From contig JAIRYY010000115.1 in NCBI GenBank assembly GCA_031267485.1, forward strand, positions 1 through 7,505: a stretch of DNA of 7,505 nucleotides, written 5' to 3'. This DNA is from Tannerella sp. (GTDB lineage: Bacteria; Bacteroidota; Bacteroidia; Bacteroidales; Tannerellaceae). Under the pieces are notes generated by a model. The model searched no databases. It had not been told where the DNA came from and was given only the letters and a program-made list of their open reading frames with translations. This document shows positions 1-6,764 of this stretch, in pieces. The number at the start of each line of letters is the position of its first letter. Position 1 is the first letter of the stretch. The translations under genes and the position numbers were made by a program.

Positions 1-2
1 AG

Positions 3-554
3 CCGAAGAAAGGCTCGTCCATTGCCGTGTTCGGATGCGGCGGCGTGGGGATGAGCGCGATTATGGCGGCTGCAATCGCGGGATGCGGCACAATCATAGG
101 AGTGGATACGGTGGCTTCGAGACTTGAACTCGCAAAGGAATCGGGAGCCACGCACACCGTCAACGGCAAAGAGACCGATCCCGTTGCCGAAATAAAAAGA
201 ATCACCGGGGGAGGCGCCCACAACAGCGTGGAATCGTCGGGCATGGCAGAGGTCACGCTTCAGGCGCTGGGATGCCTGCGGCGCGAAGGCACAGCCGTCC
301 TGCTCAGCGTCACAGGCCCGGAAACGGTCAGTCTTCCGCTTGAAGCCTGTCTCCTGAACCCGAGCGTGACGCTTTCGGGGCTGACCGAAGGCGGATCAGA
401 TCCGCAAACGTTCATTCCCGAACTGGCGGGATATTACAGGGAAGGCAAACTGCCGGTCGATAAATTCGTAAAATTCTACGACTTCAAAGACATTGAAAAA
501 GCTTTCGACGATTCACATGCGGGCATAACCGTCAAACCCGTTTTGCGATTCTAA
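3..554 (+). CDS. Zinc-type alcohol dehydrogenase (aryl-alcohol dehydrogenase-like), C-terminal fragment
   Basis: The frame is open from base 3 to the TAA at 552-554, giving 183 residues; the true start lies left of the window. The fragment opens in the NAD-binding Rossmann domain with the glycine-rich loop FGCGGVG, then a second strand ending in GVD followed by SRLELAKESGA. An Asp at that place usually means NAD(H) rather than NADP(H). The tail (ITGGG, LEACLLN, LSGLTEGGSDPQTFIPEL, then AFDDSHAGITVKPVLRF) resembles the benzyl/aryl-alcohol dehydrogenase branch of the medium-chain family, which oxidises alcohols to aldehydes in the cytoplasm. The zinc-ligand domain is outside the window, so zinc binding is inferred from family membership. 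The GTG at 27 lies inside the Rossmann strand and is not a plausible start. The substrate cannot be told. The next gene downstream is convergent. Confidence 0.9.
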   Translation, partial: PKKGSSIAVFGCGGVGMSAIMAAAIAGCGTIIGVDTVASRLELAKESGATHTVNGKETDPVAEIKRITGGGAHNSVESSGMAEVTLQALGCLRREGTAVLLSVTGPETVSLPLEACLLNPSVTLSGLTEGGSDPQTFIPELAGYYREGKLPVDKFVKFYDFKDIEKAFDDSHAGITVKPVLRF

Positions 555-670
555 GAGGCCGGCCGAATGTCGTTGAATCTCTGTCATGAAAGGGAAATTA
601 TCTCTATCCTTTTGTCTGGCTTATTACCCCAAAATGTCCATTAAGTGATTTGCACCCTTGAACAGCAAGA

Positions 671-697
671 ATTTTCTAATGGTGTTCATTAGAAAAT
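671..697. repeat. Perfect 11-bp inverted repeat, 5-bp loop
   Basis: The arms ATTTTCTAATG (671-681) and CATTAGAAAAT (687-697) are exact reverse complements around GTGTT. No T tract follows on either strand, so this is a poor intrinsic terminator. It sits about 50 bp upstream of the -7 element at 747-755. It could be a regulator site, the end of a mobile element or a chance AT-rich palindrome. Confidence 0.55.
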
Positions 698-746
698 ACG
701 GTTCATAATATATTGAGATAGACGATAGTATATTTCATTAATTGTG

Positions 747-755
747 TAAATTTGC
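747..755 (+). promoter_or_regulatory. Candidate Bacteroidota -7 promoter element
   Basis: TAAATTTGC matches the Bacteroidota -7 consensus TAnnTTTG and continues as TTTGCCGCC, the same nine bases found at the glycogen operon promoter. No TTTG is present 19-21 bp upstream, so the -33 half is missing or degenerate. A start at roughly 760 would leave a short leader before the ATG at 775, which heads the broken reading frame there. Confidence 0.4.
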
Positions 756-774
756 CGCCCAAAAACAGAATATA

Positions 775-1052
775 ATGCAGAAAACAGTAATAAAATTTGT
801 AGACAAAGAGAGCACATCATGGGGTGGCGTTTCGATTTTGAAAAAGATGTAAGTATGGCGCTGCACATGAATCGGCGTAATTGGATTAGTAAACTCTGCG
901 AAAGAATCGAAACGCAATATGCTCAATCCGGCTAATGGGCATTGGGGGATAATTGCTTGGAAAATATTAAAAACAAAAAATCTGAAGCAGAATTAAATTC
1001 GCTTCTAAACCTCAAATTTCAACTTTTTGATAACGTAATTTATAGCCGAGCA
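775..1052 (+). pseudogene. Possible decayed gene, perhaps a transposase remnant
   Basis: An ATG at 775 opens a 25-codon frame ending at TAA 850-852. Its peptide includes FVDKESTSWGGVSILKKM, which to my eye recalls the N-terminus of IS1380-type transposases (a stretch like TSWGG followed by LKKM). No further transposase homology is evident. A second frame starts at ATG 819 (MGWRFDFEKDV), stops at TAA 933 after 38 codons, then stays open from 936 to 1052 (NKKSEAELNSLLNLKFQLF) up to TAG 1053. The first frame also reopens at 871-993. Openness in more than one frame, a plausible promoter upstream and single interrupting stops fit a gene broken by indels and nonsense changes. The alternative is that these are chance frames in AT-rich DNA. 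The product is unknown and the IS1380 resemblance is from memory only. Confidence 0.3.
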
Positions 1053-1242
1053 TAGTATATATTATAATGCATCGCGCCGGATATAAATTTTGTGGCTGGA
1101 GATATTAATGTTAATATGCCGTTCCCGGAATAATTAATTCAAAACAGGAGGTATATTTTTTATCAACAGAGAACATATTATTTTTATTTATAAAAAAGAC
1201 ATTTTTTGATGTCGCAAAGGTCATAACTTATTACTGTATCGG

Positions 1243-1270
1243 AAATGCCATGAATATGGTATTTTTTTTT
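1243..1270 (+). terminator. Weak Rho-independent terminator-like hairpin
   Basis: The arms 1243-1251 (AAATGCCAT) and 1256-1264 (ATGGTATTT) pair over nine positions with one G-T wobble and a GAAT loop. The T run continues to 1270. The stem holds only two G-C pairs, so it is weak. It points rightward and lies some 690 bp beyond the alcohol dehydrogenase, so it may belong to the decayed gene rather than to that enzyme. Confidence 0.35.
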
Positions 1271-1391
1271 ACATGTAACCTATATACTTAGCACTTTGTT
1301 GATGTATAAAGGTGAGTGATATTCCGTCTGCTTTACATAATCATGGCGTAATCTGCTTCGTTTTTATCAGAAGTCAAAACGTGCTTCGGCA

Positions 1392-1412
1392 TGTCCGGTT
1401 GCGTCCCGGATA
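1392..1412 (-). terminator. Possible hairpin after the EEP lipoprotein gene
   Basis: TGTCCGG (1392-1398) can pair with CCGGATA (1406-1412) around a seven-base loop, with one G-T pair. The hairpin lies four bases beyond the stop codon of the minus-strand EEP gene. On that strand the first T run comes about ten bases after the stem, too far for a good intrinsic terminator. It may still be the end of the operon transcript or a stabilising 3' hairpin. Confidence 0.25.
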
Positions 1413-1416
1413 CAGG

Positions 1417-2262
1417 TCATTTGAGGTATAAATCCGTGACTACCGGCTGGTGGTCGGAGGGGTAGTAGGGGTATTCGCGGTAGTCGGTCAGGACGGCGTA
1501 GCGGTGAACGCGGAAAGCGTCGTTTACGAAAATGTAATCGATGCGGGGCTTTCCTATGGGGTTGGAAAAGCGGCTGTTGAACGTGCCTTCCGGGCCGTAT
1601 GGAGGCTGTTCGGTCACGCTGCGCGAGTCGTGCAGGAATGATGAGAGCGCCTGTATCTGTTCCGTTTCGGGCGTCGAGTTGTAGTCGCCGGTGGCTATTA
1701 CGGGGGCGTTGCCGGCAATCTCCGTGATTTTCCGGATCATCAGCTGGCCGGATTCCCTGCGCGCCGTTACGCCTTCGTGGTCGAAGTGTACGTTGAAGAA
1801 GTAAAATTCGGCGCCGCTCCCGTTTTCGCGGAACCGCGCCCAGGAACAGATTCGGTTGCAGCATGTCGCGTCCCAGCCCAGTCCTGGCCGGTCGGGCGTC
1901 TCGCTCAGCCAGAAATCACCGGAATCGACAATCGTAAATTTATCCTTTTTGTAGAGGATGGCGGAATGTTCGCCGGCGTCTTTTCCGTCGTTGCGTCCCG
2001 CGCCGGTATACGCATATCCGGGCAATTCGCAGACGCCCTGCAGTTGATGGAGGAATCCCTCCTGCGTCCCGACCAGGTCGAAATCGTGATAGCGTATCAG
2101 CGCCTTGACGGCCTCTTGGCGGTACGGCCAGGCGTTGGCGCTGTCCGACGGCGTGTCCATCCGCAGGTTGTATGTAGCCACTTTCAGTTTTACAGGCTCG
2201 CTGCCCGTACACGACAGGATGCCGGAAGACACCGTCAAGAGGAATATCAGTATTTTTTTCAT
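1417..2262 (-). CDS. Endonuclease/exonuclease/phosphatase-fold lipoprotein
   Basis: The 281-residue product begins with a lysine pair, a hydrophobic stretch and GILSC, a lipobox-like site with Cys18, so it is probably exported and lipid-anchored. Leu at -2 is slightly off consensus. The rest is a complete EEP-fold hydrolase (Pfam PF03372). Visible catalytic-site residues are Asn32 (TYNLR), Glu68 (GTQEG), His159 and Asp161 (NVHFDH), Asp193 and Asn195 (GDYNSTPE), Asp242 (RIDYIF) and Asp270-His271 (SDHQP). The family cuts phosphodiester or phosphomonoester bonds using a divalent metal; substrates range from nucleic acids to sphingomyelin and inositol phosphates, so the substrate here is unknown. 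GEHSAILYKKDKF and GDFWLSETPD recall the uncharacterised EEP-1 subgroup common in Bacteroidota. It is the last gene of the glycogen operon, 26 bp after glgP, with no clear ribosome binding site; the start is chosen because it supplies the signal peptide. Confidence 0.9.
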   Translation of the reverse strand: MKKILIFLLTVSSGILSCTGSEPVKLKVATYNLRMDTPSDSANAWPYRQEAVKALIRYHDFDLVGTQEGFLHQLQGVCELPGYAYTGAGRNDGKDAGEHSAILYKKDKFTIVDSGDFWLSETPDRPGLGWDATCCNRICSWARFRENGSGAEFYFFNVHFDHEGVTARRESGQLMIRKITEIAGNAPVIATGDYNSTPETEQIQALSSFLHDSRSVTEQPPYGPEGTFNSRFSNPIGKPRIDYIFVNDAFRVHRYAVLTDYREYPYYPSDHQPVVTDLYLK

Positions 2263-2288
2263 AGCGCTGTTCGGGATATTATAGGGTT

Positions 2289-4853
2289 TTACGACTGCAC
2301 CCAGCGCACGTATGCGAAATCCATGCGGTGAGGCAGATTATCGTTGCAGGGGTATATGCGGAAACCGGCTTTCAGGTGTCCGAGTTCCTGCGCCGTGCGT
2401 TTCAGTTCGAAAAAGAGTCTTGGGCCGTCTTCCCTTACCAGCTGGAAAGTTTCCGAGAGGACAAATTCCGTCCGGTGATTTTCGGGATTGTCGCGCGTGT
2501 ATACGAGGTCCACGCCCAGCCTGCTTCTGAGGTCCTTGCGGTTTATGACGATTTCGACCGTGTATTCTTCGCCTATCGTCGGCTGAAACACCCGGGGATC
2601 GTAGTTGAACGATTCCACCTGAAAGGAATCCCAGTGAGCCGCTACTTCCTTTTTCCAGTTTGCCATGTTGATGGCTTCGGCGAAACGGTTTTTTGCAAGC
2701 ATGGCGGAGCGGGCGGCCAGTTTGTTGTAGAACCGTTCGAAGTAGTCGTCCATCATGCGCTTCATCGTATAGTCGGGCGCTATCTGCGACATCGAATTTT
2801 TGATATACTGAATCCATTCCGGCGAATATCCCTTGCTGTTCCTTGCGAAGTACAGGGGGATGATTTCATCTTCCAGCAGGTGGTAGATGGTTGCCGCGTC
2901 GAGCTGGTCCTGATACTGCTGGTTGTCGTACGTGCGCTTTTCGGTGAGCGCCCATCCCGCGCCTTCGCGATAACCTTCGTACCACCAGCCGTCGAGTACC
3001 GAAAGGTTCAGCACGCCGTTCATTTCGGCTTTCTCGCCGGACGTGCCGGAAGCTTCGAGCGGACGGGTGGGCGTGTTAATCCACACGTCGACGCCGGATA
3101 TCAGGCGCCGGGCAAGACGCATGTCATAGTTTTCGAGGAAGATGATTTTGCCGAGAAATTCCGGGCGGCGCGATATTTCCACGATATGCTTTATCAGTCC
3201 CTGTCCGCCGCCGTCGGCCGGGTGCGCTTTTCCCGTGAACACGATTTGTACGGGATACTGTTCGTTATTCACGATTTTGGCCAGGCGGTCGAGGTCGGTA
3301 AACAGCAGGTGCGCGCGTTTGTAGGTCGCGAAACGGCGTCCGAAGCCCAGGAGCAGCGCGTTCGGGTTTATGCGGTCGAGAATGGTCACCACTTTCGACG
3401 GGTCGCCCTGGTTTTTAAGCCAGCTTTCCGTATACTGGGCTTTTATGTAGTCGATAAGTTTCTTTTTAAGCGTCTTGCGTATGTTCCACACTTCCTCGTC
3501 GGACGATTTCTGGATATGCCTCCATATCTCCTTGTTCGACTGATCGCGGATGAACTCCCTGTCGAACTTTCCGTAGCAGAATTTTTTCCATTCCGTCGCC
3601 ATCCACGTCGGCAGGTGGACGCCGTTCGTCACGTAACCGACGTGCAGTTCTTCGGGGAAGTAACCTTTCCACATCGGGGAGAACATGGATTGCGAGACCT
3701 TGCCGTGCACGTAGCTCACGCCGTTGGCTTCCTGGCAGGTGTTGAGGGCGAATGTGCTCATGCAGAACTTCTCGTCGCTTCCCGGGTTCGTGCGTCCCAT
3801 GTCAATAAATTCCTGCCACGAGATGCCCAGGCGGAACGGGAAATGTCCCAGGTATTTGCCGAACAGCGTTTCGTCGAAATAGTCGTGTCCGGCCGGTACG
3901 GGCGTGTGTACGGTATACAGGGATGACGCGCGCACGACTTCGAGCGCCTCGTTAAATTCCAGTTTGTCGTTTTCGATGTAATTGACCAGGCGCTGCACGT
4001 TGAGGAACGCGGCATGGCCTTCGTTGCAGTGGTATACCTGCTTTTTCACTCCCAGTTTGTCCAGCAGCAGGATTCCCCCGATACCCAGCAGATATTCCTG
4101 CTTCATGCGGTTTTCCCAGTCGCCTCCGTACAGCTGGTGGGTAATGGGGCGGTCCCATTCGCTGTTTTCCGGTATGTCCGTATCCATCAGATACATGGGG
4201 ATGCGCCCGATGTTCACTTTCCAGATATGCGTATAAACGGAGCGGTCGTGGAAGGGGACTTCGAGCGTCAGCGGCGAGCCGTCGGGCGCCAGCGCCTGTG
4301 TTATGGGAAGTTTTGAAAAATCCTGCGCCTCATAGTTTGCGATTTGCTGTCCGTCCATCGAGAGCGACTGCGTGAAATAGCCGTAGCGGTAAAGCAGCCC
4401 CACGGCGACAAGGTCGATATTGCAGTCGCTGGCTTCCTTGAGATAGTCGCCGGCGAGTATGCCGAGGCCGCCCGAATATATTTTCAATACGTTTGTCAGG
4501 CCGTATTCCATGCTGAAATAGGCGATTGAGGGCCTTTTCGAATCCGGCTTAACGTCCGTGTACGCCCTGAACAGGCCGTAAACATATTCTATTTTGGCCA
4601 TCATTTCCCTGTCGTCCATAATCTCCCTCATCCGTTTGCCCGACAGTTTCTGCAGCAGTAATATAGGGTTGCCTTCTGTTTCTTTCCACAGTTTTGAGTC
4701 AATCTCGCCAAAAATCTTGGCGCCTTCATGATTCCAGACCCACCACAGGTTTGTGGCGATTTCGTGGAGTATTTCCAGCTTTTCGGGAAGTTTCGAATGG
4801 GGAAAGGTATCTCTCCAGATTGGTTCGTTTGAGTTGGTTGATAAAATTTTCAT
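2289..4853 (-). CDS. glgP: Glycogen/alpha-glucan phosphorylase, GT35, short bacterial type
   Basis: The 854-residue enzyme removes glucose from the non-reducing ends of alpha-1,4-glucans as glucose-1-phosphate, using pyridoxal phosphate (PLP) in the cytoplasm. An N-terminal segment of about 100 residues ([10 protein letters not shown], like the DUF3417 region) precedes the catalytic core. Core landmarks are EYGL (116-119), [18 protein letters not shown] (126-143), HCNEGHAAF (275-283), HTPVPAGHD (316-324), VTNGVH (408-413) and [12 protein letters not shown] (503-514). In the last, Arg507 and Lys512 match the spacing of the phosphate-site Arg569 and Lys574 of muscle phosphorylase. [14 protein letters not shown] (600-613) carries the probable PLP lysine, Lys608. 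Residues from about 745 form a beta-rich tail of unknown role. The protein lacks the N-terminal phosphorylation and AMP-site layout of animal enzymes. It follows the glycogen synthase gene by 54 bp and precedes the EEP gene by 26 bp, so it is very likely cotranscribed. No frameshift or missing key residue is seen. Confidence 0.96.
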   Translation of the reverse strand: MKILSTNSNEPIWRDTFPHSKLPEKLEILHEIATNLWWVWNHEGAKIFGEIDSKLWKETEGNPILLLQKLSGKRMREIMDDREMMAKIEYVYGLFRAYTDVKPDSKRPSIAYFSMEYGLTNVLKIYSGGLGILAGDYLKEASDCNIDLVAVGLLYRYGYFTQSLSMDGQQIANYEAQDFSKLPITQALAPDGSPLTLEVPFHDRSVYTHIWKVNIGRIPMYLMDTDIPENSEWDRPITHQLYGGDWENRMKQEYLLGIGGILLLDKLGVKKQVYHCNEGHAAFLNVQRLVNYIENDKLEFNEALEVVRASSLYTVHTPVPAGHDYFDETLFGKYLGHFPFRLGISWQEFIDMGRTNPGSDEKFCMSTFALNTCQEANGVSYVHGKVSQSMFSPMWKGYFPEELHVGYVTNGVHLPTWMATEWKKFCYGKFDREFIRDQSNKEIWRHIQKSSDEEVWNIRKTLKKKLIDYIKAQYTESWLKNQGDPSKVVTILDRINPNALLLGFGRRFATYKRAHLLFTDLDRLAKIVNNEQYPVQIVFTGKAHPADGGGQGLIKHIVEISRRPEFLGKIIFLENYDMRLARRLISGVDVWINTPTRPLEASGTSGEKAEMNGVLNLSVLDGWWYEGYREGAGWALTEKRTYDNQQYQDQLDAATIYHLLEDEIIPLYFARNSKGYSPEWIQYIKNSMSQIAPDYTMKRMMDDYFERFYNKLAARSAMLAKNRFAEAINMANWKKEVAAHWDSFQVESFNYDPRVFQPTIGEEYTVEIVINRKDLRSRLGVDLVYTRDNPENHRTEFVLSETFQLVREDGPRLFFELKRTAQELGHLKAGFRIYPCNDNLPHRMDFAYVRWVQS

Positions 4854-4873
4854 ACGCTCATATTTTTAGTCTA

Positions 4874-4881
4874 CAAAGATA
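4874..4881 (-). promoter_or_regulatory. Candidate internal -7 element before glgP
   Basis: On the minus strand TATCTTTG matches TAnnTTTG and lies 20 bp before the glgP start codon, in the 54-bp gap after the synthase gene. No TTTG is found at the expected distance upstream. It could give some independent transcription of glgP and the EEP gene, or be a chance match. Confidence 0.25.
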
Positions 4882-4907
4882 TGTAATAATTGTAAGTTCC
4901 TGATGTT

Positions 4908-6536
4908 TTATTTTCCGTTTCTTTTTTCCACATTCGAGAAAGCAGTCTCAAATGCTTCGTAGTAGTATGTTATAAACCTGTTCCATTCCGCCTGTGCGGC
5001 AAGGCGGAAGCAGCGGTCGCGTACCGCCTGCGCGTCTGCGTCCATAAGCGCCGACAGCGCGCCGGCAATGTTGCCGACAGCGTCGAAATAGTTGTCGTCC
5101 GTGCGTTCGACGACGGCCACGCCCTCTTTTATGTCATTGCCCGATACGGCCGTACGCGCCCATATTCCGAAACCGGCAAGGTCTGTCGTCACGGCAGGCA
5201 CGCCGAACGCGACGCTTTCCATGGGCGTGTATCCCCAGGGTTCGTAGCAGGATGCGAAAACCGTGGCATCCATCCCGATGAGAAGGTCGTAATACGGCAG
5301 GTTGAAAATCCCGTCATTGCCGTCGAGATAGCAGGGCACGAAGATAATCCTCAGCTTTTCGGATGCTGAATTTGTGAAACCGGATGAATAGAGATAATTC
5401 ATCACGCAGTCGTCTTTCATCCCGTTGATCCAGTGTGTCAGGAACGGCGTCTGCATGGGGGCGGTCATGTCGCAACCGTTTTCGAGGACAAATTTCAGGT
5501 CTGCCCTCGCGGCGTAAACCCATGCCGGCACCATGATGAAAGCAACCGTTTCGCGCCGGTTTTCCGCCGTTTTGCGGAGGGCGTTCATCGTGTCGATGAA
5601 GACGTCGATGCCCTTGTTTTTATATTCGTACCGTCCGCTTGTGGCAACGAGGAAAGCGTCGCTGCCGACCGGCCGGCCGGTCAGTTTTTCCGTCACAAGC
5701 ATGAGTTTTTTGCGCGCTCTGTCCCGCTTTTCCGCGTATAACCCGCCGCCGGGCACAAAATCCTTTTCGAAGCCGTTGGGCGTAATCACATCCGGCGCTC
5801 TGCCCAGCAACTGCTTACATTCCATGGCCGTGATATGGCTCACGGTCGTGAAGCAGTCCACGTGCATAGCGGTCTGTTTCTCCAGCGAATGTTTCGCTTC
5901 CACGTTGAGTTCCCTGGCCATCCGGTCGCCGTCGTACGACTGGAGGCAGCTGTAGAGGGGTTTGTTGTTGCCCGCAATCGAGCGTCCGGTTGTCGTGGCA
6001 TGCGTCACGAACAGCGTGGCGACGGCGGGCAGGTGTTTTTGCACGTACAGGGCGCCCATCCCAAGCATCCATTCGTTGAACACGGCGGCTACCCTTTTGC
6101 CGGTCAGGCGGTAGAACCTGTAAAAGTTTTCGATGACCAGTCCCACGGCATAGGCGAAGATGCACGAATTGTCGTAATCGCCGTATGCATGCGACGAGTT
6201 GACGCGAAAGTCGTCCCACATATCATAATAAAGAGCATCCCTCCTGTCGAAAAACGTTCGGTACGAAACCAGTATGGCTACCGGCTTGCCGGGCACCTGC
6301 CAGCGTCCCGTCCTGACGTTAAGATTTTCCGGCAACGCTTTTTTCCAGTCGCCGAAGAGCGTGCTGTCTTCCTTGAAATCGTTCGGACTGTTGTTCAGGT
6401 CAGGACCAATAAAGATGACCCGGTCGTCAAAATCGTTTTTCAACGTATGGGCTTTCGACGACAGAACCGTGTATATCCCGCCAACCTTATTGCAAACTTC
6501 CCAGCTACTTTCAAAAATATAATCAATTTTTATCAT
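4908..6536 (-). CDS. Glycogen synthase, GT3 family (eukaryote-type)
   Basis: The 542-residue protein transfers glucose from a nucleotide-sugar to the non-reducing end of an alpha-1,4-glucan chain. It belongs to GT3, the animal and yeast GYS/GSY family, not to GT5 (bacterial GlgA). The evidence is the N-terminal SWEVCNKVGGIYTVLSSKA (11-29), THATTTGR (178-185), CFTTVSHITAMEC (228-240) with DVITPNG (249-255), SGRYEYKNKG (300-309) holding the donor-binding Arg302 and Lys308, and YEPWGYTPME (431-440), in which Glu432 and Glu440 form the E-x7-E signature with Glu432 the usual catalytic glutamate. It is shorter than animal enzymes (about 700 residues) and lacks their phosphorylated tails and C-terminal arginine cluster, so control by phosphorylation or glucose-6-phosphate is unlikely. 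GT3 enzymes normally use UDP-glucose; donor use here is inferred. It is the first gene of the operon, with a consensus promoter 31 bp before the ATG and no strong Shine-Dalgarno. The start is supported by alignment of the N-terminal motif. Confidence 0.95.
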   Translation of the reverse strand: MIKIDYIFESSWEVCNKVGGIYTVLSSKAHTLKNDFDDRVIFIGPDLNNSPNDFKEDSTLFGDWKKALPENLNVRTGRWQVPGKPVAILVSYRTFFDRRDALYYDMWDDFRVNSSHAYGDYDNSCIFAYAVGLVIENFYRFYRLTGKRVAAVFNEWMLGMGALYVQKHLPAVATLFVTHATTTGRSIAGNNKPLYSCLQSYDGDRMARELNVEAKHSLEKQTAMHVDCFTTVSHITAMECKQLLGRAPDVITPNGFEKDFVPGGGLYAEKRDRARKKLMLVTEKLTGRPVGSDAFLVATSGRYEYKNKGIDVFIDTMNALRKTAENRRETVAFIMVPAWVYAARADLKFVLENGCDMTAPMQTPFLTHWINGMKDDCVMNYLYSSGFTNSASEKLRIIFVPCYLDGNDGIFNLPYYDLLIGMDATVFASCYEPWGYTPMESVAFGVPAVTTDLAGFGIWARTAVSGNDIKEGVAVVERTDDNYFDAVGNIAGALSALMDADAQAVRDRCFRLAAQAEWNRFITYYYEAFETAFSNVEKRNGK

Positions 6537-6566
6537 TCGGATTTTTAATATCTCTGGATTCAGGCG

Positions 6567-6598
6567 GCAAAGATAGTGCGGAAAATAATAACCGCAAA
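6567..6598 (-). promoter_or_regulatory. Bacteroidota promoter of the glycogen operon
   Basis: On the minus strand a -33 TTTG (6598-6595) is followed after exactly 19 bp by the -7 TATCTTTGC (6575-6567), a full match to the Bacteroidota sigma-factor consensus TTTG-N19-TAnnTTTG. Transcription should start near 6561, giving a leader of about 25 nt before the ATG at 6536. It is well placed to drive the synthase, glgP and EEP genes together. Confidence 0.75.
6577..6596. promoter_or_regulatory. Candidate operator dyad within the promoter spacer
   Basis: TGCGG (6577-6581) and CCGCA (6592-6596) are exact reverse complements ten bases apart. The dyad spans the -33/-7 spacer of the operon promoter, overlapping the -33 by two bases and ending one base from the -7. 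The position suits a repressor or a regulator that distorts the spacer. No regulator gene is visible, and five-base arms can occur by chance. Confidence 0.4.
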
Positions 6599-6637
6599 AT
6601 ATGTTAACTTATTTTGTTAAAGGGAGAGGGGTGTTTC

Positions 6638-6757
6638 AAAAGACCTGTTCCGTCATTGCGAGCCCCGTCGCCTGCGGGCGTAGCGAAGTAATCCAGGTCG
6701 TAGCCTGTGCCTGGATTGCTTCGCTTCGCTCGCAATGACGGCGGAAGAGGTTTTTTT
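6638..6757. repeat. Nested palindromic repeat element, likely bidirectional terminator
   Basis: The outer arms CGTCATTGCGAGC (6651-6663) and GCTCGCAATGACG (6728-6740) are perfect 13-bp complements. Nested inside, 6683-6697 pairs with 6710-6724 over 15 positions with a single G-T wobble (core ATCCAGG/CCTGGAT) around a 12-base loop. A small CGCC-tgcg-GGCG hairpin lies in the left spacer. Outside the arms the stem extends imperfectly, with A-rich 6638-6643 facing seven Ts at 6751-6757. The sequence type (GTCATTGCGAG with AGCGAAG and AATCC) resembles short palindromic repeats I recall being scattered through many bacterial genomes. It begins eight bases past the stop of the GH127-like gene on the minus strand, so it may end that transcript and insulate the glycogen operon. 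Confidence 0.7.
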
Positions 6758-6764
6758 GAGACTT

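Larger units (their letters stand above)
555..1416. other. AT-rich intergenic gap between convergent genes
   Basis: This 862-bp stretch separates the end of the alcohol dehydrogenase from the end of the EEP lipoprotein gene. It is much richer in A+T than the flanking genes and carries no intact gene that I can defend. It does hold an 11-bp inverted repeat (671-697), a Bacteroidota-type -7 element (747-755), short reading frames that look like a decayed gene (775-1052) and a hairpin followed by nine Ts (1243-1270). I see nothing clear in 555-670, 1055-1240 or 1271-1390. A gap of this size and composition between two convergent genes suggests remains of an inserted element, but that is inference. 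Confidence 0.7.

Noticed and set aside
557..564. GGCCGGCC palindrome just after the alcohol dehydrogenase stop
   Set aside because: An eight-base self-complementary word without a loop or T tract; no function can be supported.
589..612. AAAGG/CCTTT pairing after the alcohol dehydrogenase as its terminator
   Set aside because: Only five pairs with a 14-base loop and no long T run; too weak to call.
738..926. A 62-codon minus-strand frame in the AT-rich gap with a hydrophobic stretch
   Set aside because: It lies opposite the remnant frames, has no promoter or ribosome binding site that I can see, and such short AT-rich frames arise by chance.
1146..1151. A perfect AGGAGG Shine-Dalgarno-like sequence
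   Set aside because: No ATG, GTG or TTG heads an open frame within the usual distance; the frame after it ends within about 15 codons.
1777..2331. A plus-strand open frame over the EEP gene and the glgP end
   Set aside because: It overlaps two well-supported genes antisense and has no recognisable domain.
2328..3926. A 532-codon plus-strand open frame across the phosphorylase gene
   Set aside because: It is antisense to glgP, whose family motifs are continuous and complete. The plus-strand product has no recognisable motifs, and the openness follows from codon bias of the real gene.
5835..6548. A 237-codon plus-strand open frame antisense to the glycogen synthase
   Set aside because: The opposite strand carries a full GT3 enzyme; the plus-strand translation shows no fold or family signal.
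6604..6620. TTAAC/GTTAA inverted repeat upstream of the operon promoter
   Set aside because: Short, AT-rich and without a family match; about as likely as chance in this composition.
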